Shown here: in pieces, positions 1 to 11,475 of the stretch
Position numbering within the stretch: the first letter of the stretch is position 1
Layout of the letters: every line of letters starts with the position of its first letter
Assembly (NCBI GenBank): GCA_022925895.1
Contig: JAKSYS010000511.1
Span: 1 to 45,948, forward strand
DNA length: 45,948 nucleotides
Source of the DNA: Fragilaria crotonensis
Taxonomy: Eukaryota > Bacillariophyta > Fragilariophyceae > Fragilariales > Fragilariaceae
Direction of reading: 5' to 3'
Position numbers and translations under genes: made by a program
Notes under the pieces: model-generated
Database searches by the model: none
Told to the model about the DNA's origin: nothing
What the model saw: the letters and a program-made list of their open reading frames with translations, nothing else

Positions 1-1047
1 TCAAAGCCGCGATACAATATGTATTGATGGAGTTATGAGTGGTCTAATTTTATTTTTGAGATTTTTTAAACATAGTACCTGGACTTTCAGTCACTAGTGT
101 AGCAATTGAGTCCTTTTGACAATGTCAAGTTGGAACAAGTTTTTTTCACGTTACAAATATATCACAAGGGCCTATTCTACAATTCTGCCATCTTGAAATT
201 TATGTATTCAGCAATAAATACACTCGGATTGGCATTGAGATGGACAGCAGTAAAATTTAAGTTCGTAATGAAACTCTTGCTTTGTATGCGATTAAATTAG
301 TAGCATGCAATTTTTGTATGAAACATATGGAAAGTGCCGTAGGATTAAAATTGCGACGTTGACGCACTTCAATGTTCAAAATTGACTTTGACCATGTTGA
401 TTTTGCAGTGGCGCCAAAATGCAAAAGTAAGTTATGTGACTGCAAATTTGACCGGACATTAGAATACCGGCATACTAACAAGTAATAACAGTGTCAAAGA
501 AGCACTACTGTCGTTCTTTGCATCTGTTGACATGATACAAAAATGTGCAATTAAATTACGAAGCAAAACTTTACATTCGCCAAAAAAATCCAAAATTTTA
601 ACTCGCCACATCTTTTGAACTGTCCCACCTCACCACAAACAAGCTACAGTAACCCCATATGTTTGAGGGCATAGGACAATTCTCTAGTTACTCAAATGCA
701 CAATCTTCGTGCATGAATGTGATGAAATGAGTGGTTTTAAAATCCGTCCAGCTACTCTCGTAATTTTGGTCGTCCAGATACTATGTTTATGCTTGTACAA
801 CGTACCAGACCGACGACACTACGTCTCGTATATTTTTATTCCATCTTGCTCTCGTCCATCGGTCTTACAGCGTTTTCCAACTCCGATTACTCCAGTACAC
901 TACAGTACTATTCACCTGTACTAACTGTGCCAACAACATCCTCGCAGCAAGCAATTGTTGTTGCTATTGCTTTTGTTGTTGTTTTTGTTGGTTAGTGATT
1001 AATGTTTAGAGATTGGAGATTGGAGAGTGGAGAGTAGAGAAGAATGC
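1..1047. other. Intergenic region, no gene seen
   Basis: Only short open frames of about 60-75 codons with no recognisable motif occur here. The end of the stretch (about 945-990) is a TTG/TTTTG-rich simple-sequence patch directly before the first gene. GTAC-containing words cluster at 890-925. A 5' UTR or promoter for the gene at 1048 must lie here, but no element can be defined with confidence. Confidence 0.6.
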
Positions 1048-3751
1048 ATGGTTGAAGAACGCAAGAGTACTTCTACGGACATGGACAGCAACGAAAGCAT
1101 CAACAACCAGAACAGCAATATCCGCGGTGTCACTACCTTGTGGCGAGGACACCACTTGGTCCCACAATTTTGGCTTCGAAGCAGAACCAACGGTGGGGTT
1201 CGCCAACGACGGCGAAGTTTGATTCAGCGACGACGAAGTTTCGGAGATGCATCTAAATTTGAAACTGTTCCCCATTGTAAATTGCAAGACGATGATGCTG
1301 CCATTGCAGACCGAGGTTTCGACTCGGATGACCCAGATCAAGGACGGGAGTATTTCTACATGCTTAATGACAATGACAACAGCAATTATGCTGAAAAAAG
1401 AATTCGAGGTCGATGGAGTCTAAAGATGGGAAAAAGTTACAGAAACAATCAGGATTATCTTGATCGAACATATCGAAATGATGAACCAGAGCACCAACAG
1501 CAACCGCAACGGCAACGTCAACGGCACCACCAACAACAGAACGAACAAGCAACACCCAATCCGCTGCTTCAAGAGCCATACTCTACAAGCGAACAACATC
1601 CGCTACCCCATCGTAAATCACAACAATTGCAACAACATTCACAAGTCCAAAAACAGCCACTCTCAGCTGCAGCTACTCCCGCAGGTTCCATGATTCAGGA
1701 CGACTGCAGGAATGCCGCTCTATCGTCGCATCAACGTCCTTATACCGCTAGTAGTAGTGGGAATACCAGCAGTGGTGGTGGAAAAGTCTCTTCTCGCTTA
1801 ATGTGTGTGCCCTCTGCCGAGGCTGCCATGCCAGTATTCCGAAGAGACGACGATATGAAACGCTACCAATCAGTATCCTCAACCTCCACAAAATCCATGC
1901 TTGCTGATGCGGCCGCGACGTCATCTACCCATTCGGGACAATCTACCAGAAGACACATGATGGTACCGAAGGAGCCTTCTCCAGTCCTGCGTCGAACGAT
2001 GTCGTGCCTTGCCATGATTCCATCCGGGTCAACGGACGCGTCGTCGTTAGGCGCCCCTCCTCTTGCGATTCCCATTGTTTCTTCCGAGCCGACGACATTG
2101 ACAACGTCGAATGATGAAAAAAAGAAAAAGAAAAAAAAGAAGAAGAAGAAAAAGGAAAAGGCTTCTGAACCTAAAGTGTTCACTGACTCGGACGATGAAA
2201 GTGGATATTCTAGTGCAAACGGTGACTCGTCGACCATAGCGGCACCGGTACTACAGTTTCTTGTTTCGTCTTCTTCCTCGCAGAATGCAGACCATGTGGT
2301 TGTTCTTGAAAATGCAAGGGCTTTTTCAGATGACCTTCACAATATGAGCCATGACGACAGCGACTTCATCCCAAGCCAACAACACAACAGCAACCACTCC
2401 ACGCAGAATGACGACTCGGAGAAGCAACCGAAGACATGGTCAGATTCTGCAGCTAGTGCGTCGAGAAATAATTCGTCTGCGAATGCCGCCACCACTGTTC
2501 CTCAAAATCATGATGACTTCTCAACACAAATTGCAGATGCAACGGAGCGAAATGGAGCACTGACAATACTGCCCTCGCCAAGTCCGGTCTGGATGCCAGA
2601 TGCAAACCACGCGCCATCTCGAGCCGACGAGTCCCTGCAAGAATCTGGCAGTGCACGTGATCCAGAGGGACAGGCTCCACAAGAGAACGAGAGAAATAAG
2701 TCAGGATTCGGCAGGTGCCACTGGCGCTGTGGACAAATTCGAAAAAAACGTGATTTCACTCAGCGCTCATTTGGACAGATCGTCGAAGTTGAAAACAACT
2801 TCTCGGATGTCCAGATCACTACCAAACAATGGCGGAGGATCATCCAGAGGCCGCCATTCCGAACTGAGTTGCGTTCCTGATGGCGGCCATGCATCGGCTG
2901 CAAATAATCGTCCTGGTGTCCAGTTGCCAGGAGAGTACTTTCGTTCCTACGCATTTCAGGAAGATTCCGACGCTGTCAAGCCCAAGATTCGCCGTCGGGA
3001 CCAGTTCGACGATTGCCGCTCCGCGGCAACGGCATCAGGATCCCGTTCCAGTGTTGCATCGCGGACCAGCATTGCGTCCGTCCTGAGCATGGTCGACACG
3101 CACAGTGTCTTTTCTGTCGGTGGGAATTCGCTTTCATCGTCACACGCGTCAGTCGTGACCCGATCGTCCCTTGGGAGCACGCAAAGCGCTCCCCCGGCGC
3201 CGCCAAATCAGTGGGATGTCGATCGACAGCTCAAGAAATCTGTCAGCCAAAGAAGCATCGAAACAGATACTGATTTTTTCAAATTGGGACCGGCCGCATC
3301 ACAATCGAATGTTGCGACAACATCGACGACGTCAATAGTATTACCACACCGTGGCAAGAATAACAACATCATCAACAGCGATGAAGAAGTGTGGATGGAT
3401 GATGCCAAGGGTGTTCCTCACAATGTATCGATATCATTTCGTCGCTTGACACTGCGATCCAACATGCGCGATCTCAAGGAGCGAATTCACGTGGAGCATT
3501 CCTTGCGAACGAGTACTATGGTGCCACAGACGGTCAACAACAGCAACAACAACCACGCTCCTCCGCGGCCTCCGCTTTTGACACCCCCGACAAATAATCT
3601 GTCGTCATCATCGGCGTTTGCCATCGATATGAAGGGACTCGCGGAACGGCCGTTGTCATTTCAGGACGAAGAAGCAATAATAGAACACGGGTCTGGTGTT
3701 GATGAGGAAAAGAAGAAGAAGAAAAAGAAGAAGGCCAAGTCGAAGAAGTGA
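1048..3751 (+). CDS. Ser/Gln/Asn-rich low-complexity protein with two poly-lysine tracts, probably two exons
   Basis: I do not recognise a family. The first ATG in the long frame is at 1048; the frame is also open for seven codons upstream from a GTG. It stays open to 2880. A second, overlapping frame carries coding-like sequence to the stop at 3751 and ends in a lysine tract. The two frames can be joined by a GT-AG intron starting at 2715 (gcag|gtgcca); acceptors after 2763, 2778 or 2814 all restore the frame with the same phase, giving introns of 49, 64 or 100 bp. A one-base assembly error is the alternative. The product would be about 870-900 residues, rich in Ser, Gln, Thr and Asn, with Gln/His/Arg repeats near residues 150-170, a run of about 12 Lys around 2114-2155, and a second Lys run at the C-terminus (3709-3748). 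No membrane segment or signal peptide is visible. The composition suggests an intrinsically disordered, possibly nuclear, protein; that is inference. Confidence 0.7.
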
Positions 3752-5322
3752 TTCCATTACGACATTGCGACAATGTTTGCTGCTGGAGATGCCTTTTGGG
3801 CAACTCATCTCTGCGTTGCGTTGTCTAAAGGAAAATCCTACGACTAGACTTGCCGAGTAAGTTTGAAGCACGTTAATCAACCATGGGCTCAACACTGCTT
3901 AAACTGCTGTGACGCGGTCTGTTATATGCTTCTATTGTCATGACTATGTTCCAACATCCTATGTCTTGTTGTACAATATCATTTTTCGAAATGTTTCTGG
4001 AACAATAATCTATACCAGAGCATACACCAGAATTTCCATACATACGTGGTACGGATGTGCATGGAATGATTCATGATTGTGAACGTAGAGCAAAGTACGA
4101 TAGTGCAGTAGATTCGATAGTTAGAACAACAATTTTGAAAGAATGTGGTGTTTACGACGTATGTATGAGCTGTTGTGTCATGGGAGTCATGGGGTCCTCT
4201 TTTTACGTTACACGGAATAAACAATAAACCACCATCATCGACAAAACGACTGGGGAGTGGGGAGGGAGGAGTTAACGTTGATCTACGATCCGACAACATC
4301 AACGAAATTAGTTTGCAATTGGCAGGTGTTCGTGTTCACAAATGAGCACCAGATATTTTAGTTAACCATGTGCATGGATGGAATATCTGTTTATATTTGT
4401 TTGGTTTTCCTGAATTCACCATGTTCATCATCATCTGTTTTGGTCGCACGTTTACTTGCACGTTTGGGACCAAGTTGGAAACCAAAAAAGATACAAAAGA
4501 TTCAAGTTGACAAGGAGTTGGAGTACGGTAATCGTAATCGGTAACACGCCGACACACCATTCTCCCTACCAACCACCTCATTACTGAAGGACCTGCTGAT
4601 TCAGTTTCATGTTTTATGTGTTTACCGGATCGAACAATCGAACCACACTCACATTTCCGTCACGGCAAGTCGTTTTTGGGGCGCCACCTGAGTTCACAAA
4701 CAACTTGGTCCTAATTCGTGAAACGCGACAAGCGGAACTGTCTTGTCGCGAGTTCCATGGAACGTTTGACGGATTTTATTATCGATTCGAAGTACTGTAC
4801 TCGACGTGTGTGGTTAAACGATTCGAAGGGCCATTCAATTCGATGGTCCTTATCGTGTCTTCATTAGGGAATCAAGGTGGGAGGCATAAGTAGTAAGGAA
4901 ACACTTTCGCACATAGCAATCTAAACAAACCATTTACCGGGGAATCCTACGATGCTCGTGACCAAACTTCTCAAGACGTTCGGGGGAAAATGAACCTATG
5001 TGTAAAGGGAACTCGAGTGTTGTACCATTTACTGTACGTACAAGGAGCTAAACATAGATTTCAATAAGCGAGGCATATGTAGAGATTGCGTTAGGAAGTC
5101 ATTTTTTCTTGCCAAAATTCCCTTCAAATTCAAGGAACTGATAGGTCTTTAAACGTCGTAGCGACAACACTTGAGTCCGGAGTCCAGATGTCCAGATTCA
5201 GGTCCTCTCCTCAGAGAACCAATATTTGGTACATGTACCAGTACTACAAATCTTGAGAATCTGTTATAACCCGAGTGCAAATACAAACAAACGAAAAATT
5301 GCACACAACTCAAGAAGCAGCC
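3752..5322. other. Intergenic region with only weak ORFs
   Basis: Short open frames exist at 3979-4302 (minus, 107 codons), 4336-4581 (minus, 81) and 4609-4893 (plus, ATG start, 94 codons). None shows a domain, signal peptide or repeat that I recognise. The plus-strand frame at 4609 has the most ordinary amino-acid composition, but transcript support would be needed before calling it a gene. Confidence 0.5.
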
Positions 5323-6180
5323 ATGAGTATCTCACATGAGCAACAGCAACAACAACATCAAGAAGAGGATCAACAAAGACGGCAAAGGTTGCTGCGTTCT
5401 TCTTCCATGACAAGTGTGTCGTCTGATTCAATCCTGTCCCCTCCGGAATCGCCGCCACTGTCGTTATTGTTAAAACCGACCATGGCACAGGCAACAACGT
5501 CCGCACTACGACTCCGCATGTCCCCTTCGAGTATCATTACAGCACATGACAGCAATTCATCATCAGAATTCTATGCTCCATCACGGAAAAAGCGTGTTAC
5601 ATTTGCAACGGAAGTTGTGTTGAAACCGCCTCCGGTAGAACAGCGATTGCGAGGATTGAGTCTAACTGATCTCGATCATGGAGTGTCGGTATGTCGAGCC
5701 GCGTTCCTTCCCGAATCTGGAGAATCGTATAAATCAATGCGGAAACGGACAACAAAATCATCAACAACAACAAAAAAGTCCAGCAGTAGCAAACCGATTG
5801 AAGTACTGGAAAGGAGGCTGATCAAAATCACTCGAGAGTTGGTGGAAGCATCGTTTGAACTCGAAGTTGGCCAAAATGATGTGGACGAACTCATTCGCGA
5901 AAATGAAGAACTAGAAATGCAATTAACACGGAAAGAGATGACACAAATGGGTTACGATAAGCTGGAAGACTCAGTGGCGGATGTGGAACGCAAAATTCGC
6001 AAGTACACCTCGAAAACAACGAGACTGCGGAGGGCTACGGAATTCTACAATGCCGAGTCTGCACTCATGATCGATCAGTTAAAAGTATCCAAGAGCCTTT
6101 TGAGACGAAATGCAAAGAATGACAAGCTCCCGCTCGAAAGTATTCCAGAGGTTCATAAAACCGCGCCATCGGCGGCGTGA
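5323..6180 (+). CDS. Coiled-coil protein with PP1-docking RVxF motif
   Basis: The open frame begins at a GTG at 5275, but the first ATG is at 5323, giving 285 residues. The N-terminus is Gln-rich (residues 7-22) followed by a Ser/Pro-rich stretch. At residues 89-96 there is KKRVTFAT, a textbook match to the [RK]-V-x-F docking motif used by regulators of protein phosphatase 1. Residues about 160-255 are Glu/Lys/Arg/Leu-rich with heptad-like spacing, so a coiled coil is likely. No transmembrane segment is seen. The RVTF motif and the coiled coil are visible in sequence; a role as a PP1 regulatory or scaffold subunit is inference, because RVxF motifs also occur by chance. No close family is recognised. 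The gene stands alone, with the next gene on the opposite strand 656 bp downstream. Confidence 0.78.
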   Translation: MSISHEQQQQQHQEEDQQRRQRLLRSSSMTSVSSDSILSPPESPPLSLLLKPTMAQATTSALRLRMSPSSIITAHDSNSSSEFYAPSRKKRVTFATEVVLKPPPVEQRLRGLSLTDLDHGVSVCRAAFLPESGESYKSMRKRTTKSSTTTKKSSSSKPIEVLERRLIKITRELVEASFELEVGQNDVDELIRENEELEMQLTRKEMTQMGYDKLEDSVADVERKIRKYTSKTTRLRRATEFYNAESALMIDQLKVSKSLLRRNAKNDKLPLESIPEVHKTAPSAA

Positions 6181-6836
6181 TCATATTTACGTTGCTACAA
6201 AAAACCGACAGGAGGGCAAATGCCTACTTGATGGTACAACTAGGGCCTGCCGATACTCGGCATGCGTCAGGGTGGCCCACGAGATTTTCACCCATTGTTG
6301 GAAGTACCGAAGAAATATTCGGCACATGGGCGTATGCGAATGGAAAATCATCTGAACTGCCTGAAGATTGGAGATACTGAATAGCATCGCGTACACTACT
6401 GTCACGGCTTTAACGTGTACTACAGTACACTGGACTATCACCTTTATAACATAGTCTGTTATTTGTTATTTGACGTCCTTTCTACATTCTACTCTACTAG
6501 CTAGTAGTAGTGTTAGATGCAACATCTAATATAGAATATAGATCGAGGAGTATCATACTCTGGACTCTGGAGTACAAAACGCGTGGTCTTCAACTGGAGT
6601 GCGTCTGTTTTCAGATTTCGCACTCAAGTTATCGTCGCAAACAAACGAGTGTGTGTGCATGGCATGAACATGCAGCACAGATTTTCAGAATAGGGAGAAC
6701 GCAGGCACCGTTTTCCGTTGCCGCTAATTCATGAGGTCGGCATATCGTCACCAACAACCAACAGACCAACGCACGGGTCGATATTTCACACGTTCAAGAA
6801 AGTACATCGTCGAGGGCACAGTCTCATGACCTGACC
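6181..6836. other. Intergenic region between convergent genes
   Basis: No supported gene. Short palindromic GTAC-rich words occur around 6415-6432 (gtgtactacagtacactgg). This is a convergent spacer between the gene ending at 6180 and the minus-strand gene ending at 6837, so it should hold both 3' ends. Confidence 0.5.
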
Positions 6837-7409
6837 CTAGAAGTGAGATCGAGAACGAAATGAGCGCGGAATAGATGGCGACCAACTAGTCCCATTGACA
6901 TGAAGGATAAAGGCATTAACGTCCAACTCGAACATGCTGAGGAGGCGATTCCCGTCATGCACGGCGATCGCGGGGCGGAGACTAGCACGGAGATATCGCA
7001 TTCGCTGTCTGATCATACGATGTAGTTCATGATTGTTCCGATTAATATCCGTAAAGTAGTTCCTATCGGAGCGACAATTGGCGAGAAACCTTCCACCAGT
7101 GATCAACACTTCGTTGACGATCATGTTTCGAATCACCGTCTGATGAAATCTTGGGGCTTGCATGTAGTCTCGAAGGTAAAAGGCGCACCTTCGTCCGAAA
7201 AATCGGTTGCCATGGTGCGCATGAAATCTTCTACCACAGAGAACATCGTTTGGCGTAACCTGTGATAAGGGAATAGCTCCTTCGAGTGCTCCATCCTCGT
7301 CCCTTGGAACGTGATCGAGTCTCTCTTGGAAATTCCCACCTTGATGAATCTCATTCACAACACCTGCACAATGAGAGGCATACGAGGTTAGCGTGTGGTT
7401 GAAAGGCAT
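6837..7409 (-). CDS. DUF6824-like diatom protein
   Basis: A 190-residue product read from the ATG at 7409. Residues 54-60 read NDVLCGR, followed by H-x-GN (66-68) and, about 37 residues later, GGRFL (105-109), then an aromatic and basic tail. This order (N-D-V-L-C/F-G-R, H-x-GN, I-V-x-x-V, G-G-R-F-L) is the signature of a domain found in very many diatom proteins, which I recall as DUF6824. Its function is unknown to me; proteins with it often look nuclear. The usual second G and the basic linker after GR are changed to RFHAH, so this is a divergent member. The first about 45 residues have no recognisable content, and a short upstream exon or different start is possible. The domain call is firm; no function is offered. 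Confidence 0.8.
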   Translation of the reverse strand: MPFNHTLTSYASHCAGVVNEIHQGGNFQERLDHVPRDEDGALEGAIPLSQVTPNDVLCGRRFHAHHGNRFFGRRCAFYLRDYMQAPRFHQTVIRNMIVNEVLITGGRFLANCRSDRNYFTDINRNNHELHRMIRQRMRYLRASLRPAIAVHDGNRLLSMFELDVNAFILHVNGTSWSPSIPRSFRSRSHF

Positions 7410-8492
7410 TGTCCTCCTCTTCCAATCAACTCACGTGCGGCCATTTTACACGTTCAGATTGCAACGACGACCCTTGTCAGACCCTTGTGATAAAGGACTG
7501 TGGAATGCTACTTTCCTGCTCGATGGTTGTTCTTTGTATTTTGTAGTACAACTCCGTATAATTAGCGCAAGTTGCTGAGACCGAAGTACATTCCGTGTAT
7601 GTAGTATGTATGCATACACGTTATCATTTGGAAGTGAATACCAGTGCAAGTACCAGGTAGACTTTGACGTGAGAGAGACATAACGCAACGGAGTTTGTGC
7701 ACTCCTTCGTCCGACGAACGCCTGATTGATATAGTATGCCCCCAATGTGTGTTCGGAATTCGGAATACTGTACGACTAGTACTCCGTGTGTTTGTACTGT
7801 ATGCATAACATGGAACTCTGCCTATATTCTATGCATACGATAACCTGGTGGACTGGTACTAGTACAGGCATACCAGAACCCAGAACTGTCGAAATCAGAT
7901 TTCGTCGCTTTGCTTCTACATACGACAGTATACAGTATATATGATATATTGTTAATACCGGTTGGATAGTAGTATGACAGTATGACAAGTACCAGTAGTA
8001 CCACGCAGAGGTGCCTTGCACTTTGCCAGACCTTCCTTATTTGAGTTGTTCTGTTGCCAAGACTTCATCTCAGATTGACTCGATATCCGATACTACTCAA
8101 ACTCAAGGAGAGAAATGGACTGTGCTAATTCTCTATCGCTTCGAGCTGCGTACGCCACGGTAACCACGTTTTATGCAGGAATTGCAAGCTACGTCATCGA
8201 CATTCGATGGTCCAATGACCAATGATCCATTCATCGAACCATGCTACGATACATTTTAGTCGGCATTTGCTGCGAATTAGCAGCTCCATAGAAGTAGTAG
8301 CTTTCATTCCTAAACTTAATCAGCTAATGTCAACCCAAGGACTCAAAGCACGCAAAATTGTGAGTTGACGAGAAATAGTACATGGCATCGAGTGCGACAA
8401 CACGCGCGTTCCATTCTTCCTCCGGAATCTACAAACCGTGCGCCCGCCTGCGAGTTATCGACACCCAATGCGACAGGTGCGCAGAAATTTCA
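7410..8492. other. Intergenic region rich in GTAC palindromes
   Basis: No supported gene. Open frames of 60-100 codons are antisense or low in information. Words such as GGTACTAGTAC and TACTGTA recur at 7760-7800, 7850-7865 and 7920-8000. A promoter for the minus-strand gene at 6837-7409 should lie here. Confidence 0.45.
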
Positions 8493-8915
8493 TTACGCAG
8501 CGGCAGGGCTTGACAAGAACGGCTCGACAGGATTTGTATTCGTAGAAAGCAGAGATTGCGATGAGTTTGACTTGGTGGTCTGCTTGATATCTCGCCAATC
8601 TCCATTCCTCAAGCGCGCCATGATCTTTTCGTTTCGTTTCACCATCTTGCGCAATACCTTCATTTCACACTCGTACTCCATAATCTCATCTTGTGCATCA
8701 AGAATGTGTTCTTGAAGTCGTACGAGCTCGCCATGGAGTTTCGATTGTGGCAGGTACAGTTGACGCTGCACGTGGAGTTCACAAAGGCGATGGTATCTGT
8801 TGGTGAGCTCGTCCAGTTCTGCGTGTTCTTCCATAACTTTGCTACGAAAGAACTTCACAACTGTCTCAAGGTCATCGTTGCCTTTCTCTGAAGTTACAGT
8901 GTGAATCCTTGACAT
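8493..8915 (-). CDS. Short coiled-coil protein of unknown function
   Basis: A 140-residue product starting at the ATG at 8915. Residues about 15-105 are charged and Leu-rich with regular hydrophobic spacing, so most of the protein is probably one alpha-helical coiled coil. The tail (about 110-140) is Ser/Thr/Asn-rich and ends in Pro/Ala. No signal peptide, membrane segment or named domain is visible. The dense helical composition on one strand only, with a clean ATG and stop, argues that it is a real gene rather than a shadow. It could also be the last exon of a longer protein, since the sequence upstream of 8915 was not resolved. Confidence 0.6.
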   Translation of the reverse strand: MSRIHTVTSEKGNDDLETVVKFFRSKVMEEHAELDELTNRYHRLCELHVQRQLYLPQSKLHGELVRLQEHILDAQDEIMEYECEMKVLRKMVKRNEKIMARLRNGDWRDIKQTTKSNSSQSLLSTNTNPVEPFLSSPAAA

Positions 8916-9899
8916 GGTGTTTTGGTTATTGCTGCAAGTGGCAATCGTTCAATGTTACAGCGGCGGTTGTTCGGTGCACTCAGGTGACTTTAATTTGTGT
9001 GTTCTGCAAGCCCAACACAAGACCGAAGTGCATCCTGGTTTGTTGCGTGTGGAGTCGCGAGCGGACATCTACAAACCCACCATCTTCTTGATAATGAAAG
9101 GGGAACGTAGACGCTACATAATTTAACACTGGTTTTCCGGATGCCCGCGATGTCGTCGCAGCTGTCCAGAGTATTACAACGAACCAGTGAGAATATTCGT
9201 CATATTACACACATGATCTTCCCTTATAACGTGTACTATTGAATTACTCTACACCTATACTCCAGTACCTATTAGGACATCGAACGGCTACAATGCACGT
9301 ATTATCAATAGTACAAATATGCAGTATGCATTACTCCGAGTACGATACACCCGATTCTCGATTCCGGAGTATACTGAATAAGGACCCCTCGCAATTTGTC
9401 GACCTGTGTGTGTTGAGAATCCCATGTACACGTTTCGCACGGAATGCAGGTATGATAGTTTTAGCTATATTTGTCAACCATCCTCATTAGAAATGGTATC
9501 TTGCGTGTCGTCATGTCGTCATCGTATATTGATTGTCCTGCGTGGCCGAGACCATGTCTTGTGAAATGCATTCTTGCATCGACGCAGCCCCAATGATTCC
9601 GACATCGGATATACGACATACAATGTATCCTGGGTGACATCGAGCAACGTTCGACGCAAGAATTGCATACATCGGGTTCTGCAAACTTCTAGATTATCGA
9701 CGGCAAGAATTTCAGCTGTTAACTTTATTCGAACTATGACATACTCTACCGTGAAATCGAAACCTTGTCTGCGTAAACGATCTGTACAGTTGCAAGGTTT
9801 CACTTTCAAATTCTTATCGTACAAATCATGTGCGCAGTTGTCCTACACGCACAAATTTCTGTAGTGAAGCTTGTCGCCAAATTTCTGCTCTAGAACTGC
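8916..9899. other. Gene-poor stretch with one weak ORF pair
   Basis: Overlapping open frames of about 100 codons occur on both strands at 9519-9824 (minus) and 9574-9864 (plus). The minus frame has a mixed, protein-like composition, but neither strand shows a recognisable motif. I see no further feature. Confidence 0.4.
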
Positions 9900-10634
9900 C
9901 TCCACAGTCATTACTACACAAAGTGGGCTTTCTCCTTCTTCTTCCTTCCTTAATGTTTGCTTGCTTCAGCTCTGAATGGATGAAGCCTCAGTCCAAGTCT
10001 AGTGCACTCCTGTGACCAAGGCTTTCAAAATTCATCCATCTCTGTGTAGAGGACAAGTTCTTGCTTCCGAGCTAGTAAACTTGCGGCATGCAGATTCTCT
10101 TGCTTTCATGCTGGTAAACTTGCGGCATCCAGATTTTCTGTTTCTGTCAAATCTTGTTGCTCCTGCTCCAGATACTAATTGTACATTCAAGTGCATTCCT
10201 CACATGCCCTCACACCAAGCTTTTTAATATTCACTTTTTGAATACCATTTGAGGGGAGGCTTGCTTGTACAGTCTTTCACAAGTTGTTCAAAGTTTTCTG
10301 TGCCACTTTCTCACAAAATCAACCCAGCTGTACTTGTGCACACCTTTGCCTGCAAGTTCTGCAAAGAATTTTTGCATCAGGTGAACAGTCACTCCAAGCT
10401 GAGCCACTAGTAAGTATTGCAGTGACACTGATTTCTCTTCCTTCTTGAAAGCTGTATGATTTCTGAGGATATGTCAAGGCAACAACTGTAGGTCAAGAAG
10501 CAAACTTTCCAGTAGTTGCTAGATCCTTTGTCCATCAAGTGTGCACGTTCAGATGACTCATCAATCAGACCTCTCTCCCGCAGAACTTGTAACAGATCTT
10601 TTGGTTGGCCCTGCCACCTGGTTGGGATAACCAT
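9900..10634 (-). pseudogene. Decayed DDE-type transposase fragment (C-terminal part)
   Basis: Minus-strand reading from 10634 gives QPKDLLQVLRERGLIDES, followed about 35 residues on by CCLDISSEI and then, across a frame break near 10406, by AELAGKGVHKYSW. This order (a P-K-x-x-x-Q-V-L-x-E-R-G-L block, a Cys/acidic block, then a block like E-L-A-G-x-G-x-x-Y-x-W followed by basic residues) is one I recall from the C-terminal half of a family of eukaryotic transposases or transposase-derived proteins common in algae and invertebrates. The N-terminal half is not found next to it. Stops and frame changes follow beyond about 10290. The stretch is almost free of CpG. It is a relic, not an active gene; the exact superfamily is uncertain. 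Confidence 0.45.
10071..10146. repeat. Two-copy tandem repeat of about 39 bp
   Basis: The core tggtaaacttgcggcat occurs twice (as tAgtaaac... and tGgtaaac...), followed by similar cAGATTyTCT sequence, so a unit of about 39 bp is duplicated in tandem. It lies within the decayed transposase relic, and a local slippage duplication is the simplest explanation. Confidence 0.6.
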
Positions 10635-11186
10635 ATCTCATCACTGAAAAAGATTACCAACATTGTTGGACCTTGCAAGCTCCTGAAGCAGTTTTCTGTG
10701 TAACTAGCTTCTATGCTGGAAAATTTGCTTCATTTATGTCCAGCTTAAGTTTGCCAGTATGCAATAAACCAAATGACAATGCAATTATTTACACGTTTAC
10801 ACCTTGTCAGTGGTCAGTCATTAAGGTATGTCTTCCAAAGTATCCTTCATCAATGTTTAATGAGAAAAAATGCAACTTCAACTTGCATTTACAACGTTCA
10901 TTTGTGTCGGCAATGTATTGCATGAGGAAAAGAATCATATGTCTTGCCTCCTCGGGAATTTCAGTACTCATGGAGTTTTAAATGGTGCCAGAATTCCAAA
11001 ATGTACCTGTACAGGATTTAAAAATCTACTACAGCCAGCACATGAAAAAGAAATAAACAAAAGCGGTTTGACAAATCTTGAAATCATATATCAACAAGGA
11101 TGAAATAAAGATAGCACACAAACCATGTACATGGGAATGATAAAGATAAGCATTTAATACTGTATGTTCTGTATACAAATAGGCTA

Positions 11187-11475
11187 TGACAAAAGCCCAA
11201 CTTCACTACTAGGTTGATTGAACTTGTATTGGGAACTGTATGATTGTATACTGTACTACTGTCTGTTTTCTGACATGGCTGATACTAAATTATACATTCA
11301 TTTTTTGTTTCTACACAGGTTCTACGTGCATTGAATGATGGAAATCCAACAATTAAATCAAAATATTTATTGCTTCCAACTTGACAAGAAGGAGTATCAT
11401 TGGTAGAGTGTTTGGATTGATCATCCATTTCAATCTATCATACTGTTGCTTTGCCCCTTTTTTGTACTGTTGTTG
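11187..11475. repeat. Diverged direct repeat, copy A
   Basis: About 290 bp shared in the same orientation with 12231-12523. Shared words include gacaaaa at the start, actgtctgttt, gatactaaatt, cattgaatgatggaaatcc, atttggattgatca and tttgtactgttg at the end. The copies differ by substitutions and small indels. The spacing of about 1.04 kb would suit a small non-autonomous LTR-type element, but TG...CA ends and a target duplication were not established. Confidence 0.7.

Noticed and set aside
1006..1341. Minus-strand ORF over the start of the first gene
   Set aside because: It is antisense to the long plus frame and shows no motif.
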